NCBI GenBank assembly: GCA_036351055.1
Contig: JAZBOH010000168.1
Coordinates: 1-17,493 of the forward strand
Length of the DNA: 17,493 nt
Direction of reading: 5' to 3'
Source of the DNA: JABDPF01 sp036351055
Lineage (GTDB): Bacteria > Pseudomonadota > Gammaproteobacteria > Xanthomonadales > SZUA-36
Shown in pieces: positions 15,674-17,493 of this stretch. The translations under genes were made by a program, and so were the position numbers. The notes below the pieces were generated by a model. It saw nothing but the letters and a program-made list of their open reading frames with translations, was not told the origin of the DNA and ran no database searches. Position 1 is the stretch's first letter. Every line of letters starts with the position of its first letter.

Positions 15674-15703
15674 CCGGGTTTTCATCGCTTGATGGGAACC
15701 CGG
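15674..15703 (+). terminator. Hairpin after eda, possible terminator
   Basis: CCGGGTTTTCATC (15674-15686) pairs with GATGGGAACCCGG (15691-15703) over 13 positions, including two G-U pairs, with a GCTT loop. Only a weak T-rich run (ATCCTTCC) follows, so termination strength is doubtful. It lies 8 bases after the eda stop and about 30 bases from the end of the convergent small gene. Confidence 0.5.
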
Positions 15704-15732
15704 ATCCTTCCATAGAGAAAAGAATGTGCGTG

Positions 15733-16116
15733 CTAGGCCGGGCGCAGTTCCCGCGTAGGAATGGGTTCTTTTTCAAGCGCCTGGCGGGCGAGAAAGTCGG
15801 CGGTCAGGAATTCCAGGTGTGCCTGCCTGGCTTCTCCTTCTTCATCCATCTGGTTGATGTGCAGACGTGCTGCGTGGAGCGCGTCGCTGACGGTCACGCC
15901 GTTCCAGTTGAGCAGAGCGGTCAGCCGGGCGTCGTCACGGGACATCTCGCCCAGGGCTCTGAGGCGGGAGTGCAGCCAGTACCAGACTTCCTCCAGGTCC
16001 AGGTCGGCAGGGATATCTTCTGGCAACGCCGGGCCATGAAGCACCTCGGGTTGCCAGGCAATTTCCTCTGCGGGGCCTTCTTCTGCCCGTTCTGTTTTCT
16101 GTATAAGCAGTTTCAT
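15733..16116 (-). CDS. Small hypothetical protein, 127 residues, unknown function
   Basis: I recognise no family. The protein begins MKLLIQKTER, is acidic and alanine/leucine-rich, and looks mostly helical, with WYWLHSRLRAL near 45-55 and a charged C-terminal helix. There is no signal peptide or membrane segment, so it is probably cytoplasmic. The ATG at 16116 follows GGGAAATA, a plausible ribosome site. I prefer this strand to a longer overlapping plus-strand frame (15724-16206) because the latter lacks a ribosome site and has a cysteine/phenylalanine-rich, shadow-like composition. It is convergent with eda and divergent from the flavoprotein gene. Confidence 0.6.
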   Translation of the reverse strand: MKLLIQKTERAEEGPAEEIAWQPEVLHGPALPEDIPADLDLEEVWYWLHSRLRALGEMSRDDARLTALLNWNGVTVSDALHAARLHINQMDEEGEARQAHLEFLTADFLARQALEKEPIPTRELRPA

Positions 16117-16202
16117 TATTTCCCGGTGAATGGGGTGTTGATCATGATGTATATTGAATGCCTCTTTTCGGGCTATTCAAGCCATCTTTTTGCACCACTG
16201 AC

Positions 16203-16231
16203 TTGACAGAGATTCACAAAAATTCTCAGAT
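16203..16231 (+). promoter_or_regulatory. Candidate promoter of the flavoprotein gene
   Basis: A perfect -35 TTGACA (16203-16208) with a poor -10 TCAGAT (16226-16231) at 17-bp spacing, about 40 bases before the ATG at 16270. The 153-bp gap between the two divergent genes holds nothing else convincing. Confidence 0.35.
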
Positions 16232-16269
16232 AGGTCAAGCCCACAAAACACAAAAGCAATAAACGCCAG

Positions 16270-17415
16270 ATGAGTATTGGAAAAAAACCTGAAATTACCG
16301 TTGCAGGCGCCGGTTTCGCAGCCATCACGGGGGTGCGGGAACTGCGGAAAAACCTGCCTTCGGCAAAAATCACCCTGGTGGCGCCAAAGCCCGAGTTCCT
16401 CTACCTGCCCAGCCTGATCTGGGTACCGTACGGTATCCGTTCGGGTGATGACCTGCGCTTCGACATAAGGCCATTGCTGAAAAGCCTGGAAGTTCACTAC
16501 CGGCAGGCGGCGGTAAGCGGCATTTCCGCGGACGGGCGGACGCTTGAAACGGATGACGGAGAGATTGTAAACGACGCCTTGCTGATTGCTACCGGTGGCC
16601 GCTACATCAAGAAACTGCCCGGAATCGAAAATGCCATCACGATTTGCGAAGGTATCGCGGCGGCTGAACGGATGGCTGCGGGCCTGAAGGCCCTGGATGG
16701 TGGCACCATCGCCGTGGGTTTTGGAGGTAATCCGAAAGAACCCTCGGCGATGCGTGGCGGCCCGATGTTTGAGCTTCTGTTTGGCCTGGACACCTGGCTC
16801 AGGAAACAGGGCAAGCGGGACCGGTTCCGCCTGGTATTCTTCACGCCCGCACCGCGGCCCGGTGTCCGTCTCGGTGAGCAGGCGGTTGAAAAAATGCTGT
16901 TCGAGATGAGGAAACGAGAAATCGAGACCCACCTGGGCCACAAGATCAAGTCTTTCGAAAACCACGTGATCAAGACCGAGGGCGGAGTGTTCGCCGCCGA
17001 CATGATCCTGTTTATGTCGGGCCTCACCGGGCCTGCCTGGATTCAGGGCAGCCCGCTGCCGGCTTCACCGGGCGGAATGATCCAGGCAGACAGAATGGCC
17101 TCGGTGAAAGACATGGAACGGGTTTACGTGGCAGGAGACGCCGGCAGTTTCCCCGGCCCGGATTGGATGCCCAAACAGGCCCACATGGCCGACCTGCAGG
17201 CGGCGGCCGCCGCAAAAAATATTGCGCTGAACCTGGCGGGTAAACCGGCGTCGCAGCAGTTCAAGGTGGAACTGCTGTGTATCATCGATTCCTTGGACAA
17301 GGGAATGCTGATCTATCGCGGTGAAAAGCGGGGAATGGCGCTACCGTCAATGCGGCCTTTGCACTGGGCCAAGCGCTCTTTCGAAAAAGCGTATTTGCGG
17401 CATTTCAGGTCGTGA
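16270..17415 (+). CDS. Sulfide:quinone oxidoreductase-like FAD flavoprotein
   Basis: A 381-residue member of the SQR/NDH-2/flavocytochrome c group. The FAD-binding motif is VAGAGFAAITG (11-21), a second dinucleotide-type fold has ALLIATGG (103-110) and GTIAVGFGGNP (145-155), and VYVAGDAGSFPG (286-297) closes the FAD site. An amphipathic C-terminal helix (about 364-380) suits attachment to the inner membrane. It may pass electrons from sulfide or a related donor to quinone. Only two cysteines are present, C126 and C337, which fit two of the three SQR cysteines; the position expected near 160 has AMR instead. Sulfide as substrate is therefore uncertain. No clear ribosome site is seen before the ATG. 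Confidence 0.8.
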   Translation: MSIGKKPEITVAGAGFAAITGVRELRKNLPSAKITLVAPKPEFLYLPSLIWVPYGIRSGDDLRFDIRPLLKSLEVHYRQAAVSGISADGRTLETDDGEIVNDALLIATGGRYIKKLPGIENAITICEGIAAAERMAAGLKALDGGTIAVGFGGNPKEPSAMRGGPMFELLFGLDTWLRKQGKRDRFRLVFFTPAPRPGVRLGEQAVEKMLFEMRKREIETHLGHKIKSFENHVIKTEGGVFAADMILFMSGLTGPAWIQGSPLPASPGGMIQADRMASVKDMERVYVAGDAGSFPGPDWMPKQAHMADLQAAAAAKNIALNLAGKPASQQFKVELLCIIDSLDKGMLIYRGEKRGMALPSMRPLHWAKRSFEKAYLRHFRS

Positions 17416-17425
17416 GCTTCCCTTC

Positions 17426-17442
17426 TTTCGGCTTCGCCGAAA
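17426..17442. repeat. Small palindrome after the flavoprotein gene
   Basis: TTTCGGC (17426-17432) pairs with GCCGAAA (17436-17442) around TTC, 11 bases after the stop at 17415. No T-tract follows on either strand, so it is a weak terminator candidate or a small dispersed palindrome. The word GGCTGCGC appears twice in the remaining end of the window (from 17446 and 17481). Confidence 0.4.
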
Positions 17443-17493
17443 ACCGGCTGCGCTCACGTGCAACCAGGAGTTTGCTTCTGGCTGCGCCAACCG

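Noticed and set aside
16154..16180. Imperfect inverted repeat TTGAATGCC / GGGCTATTCAA in the divergent gap
   Set aside because: Needs a bulge, has one copy only, and no matching site elsewhere in the window; it could be chance in AT-rich DNA.
15724..16206. Plus-strand frame of 160 codons over the small hypothetical gene
   Set aside because: No ribosome site, composition rich in Cys and Phe, and it overlaps nearly all of the better minus-strand frame.
1..17493. CRISPR arrays, tRNA or rRNA genes, transposases, defence genes
   Set aside because: None seen on either strand: no regularly spaced repeats, no recognisable RNA gene, and no transposase or integrase motifs.

Overview
The window looks like a chromosomal segment of a marine, aerobic, Gram-negative bacterium, most likely a gammaproteobacterium. 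The reasons are moderately high GC coding sequence, a large TonB-dependent outer-membrane receptor, alginate-type catabolic genes, a membrane-bound cytochrome b/Rieske complex, and a GGGGTCAGAGT-type palindrome of the kind seen beside REP-associated transposases in many gammaproteobacteria. The lineage is inferred; there is no rRNA or other marker gene here.

Left side (1-5635). The last 43 codons of an unrecognised plus-strand gene end at 132, followed by a strong intrinsic terminator (174-207). Facing it is a minus-strand cluster that reads right to left: cytochrome b (TTG start, b6-type haem spacing, APWY in place of PEWY), a Rieske 2Fe-2S protein, an eight-haem cytochrome c with HEAT-like and TPR repeats, and a DUF1343/NamZ-type glycosidase. 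The first three are tightly packed (a 2-base gap, then an ATGA overlap). They probably form a quinol-oxidising bc-type complex in which the octahaem protein takes the place of cytochrome c1.

Centre (5671-6813). A GntR/FadR-family regulator lies just upstream of cytochrome b on the same strand. It is divergent from the alginate genes across a 384-bp AT-rich control region. That region holds five ATTGGT words, two of them completed as near-perfect palindromes (TTGGTCAACCAA and AAGGTTGACCAA), one of which overlaps the best -35 box.

Right of centre (6814-15665). This is a compact alginate-use locus on the plus strand: TonB-dependent receptor, two-domain PL6 alginate lyase, KdgF-like cupin, ExuT-like hexuronate MFS transporter, beta-hydroxyacid dehydrogenase (probable DEH reductase), then KDPG aldolase (Eda). 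Oligo-alginate would cross the outer membrane through the receptor, be cleaved to unsaturated monouronate in the periplasm by the lyase, and be imported by the transporter. KdgF would then linearise it to DEH, the dehydrogenase would reduce DEH to KDG, and Eda would cleave KDPG. The one missing step is KDG kinase (kdgK). A 12-bp hairpin separates the receptor from the lyase, and a REP-like 14-bp palindrome separates the dehydrogenase from eda, which has its own promoter-like sequence.

Right end (15666-17493). After a hairpin behind eda come a small minus-strand protein of unknown function and a plus-strand sulfide:quinone-oxidoreductase-like flavoprotein. The flavoprotein appears to lack one of the usual redox cysteines. 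The last 78 bases hold only a small palindrome.
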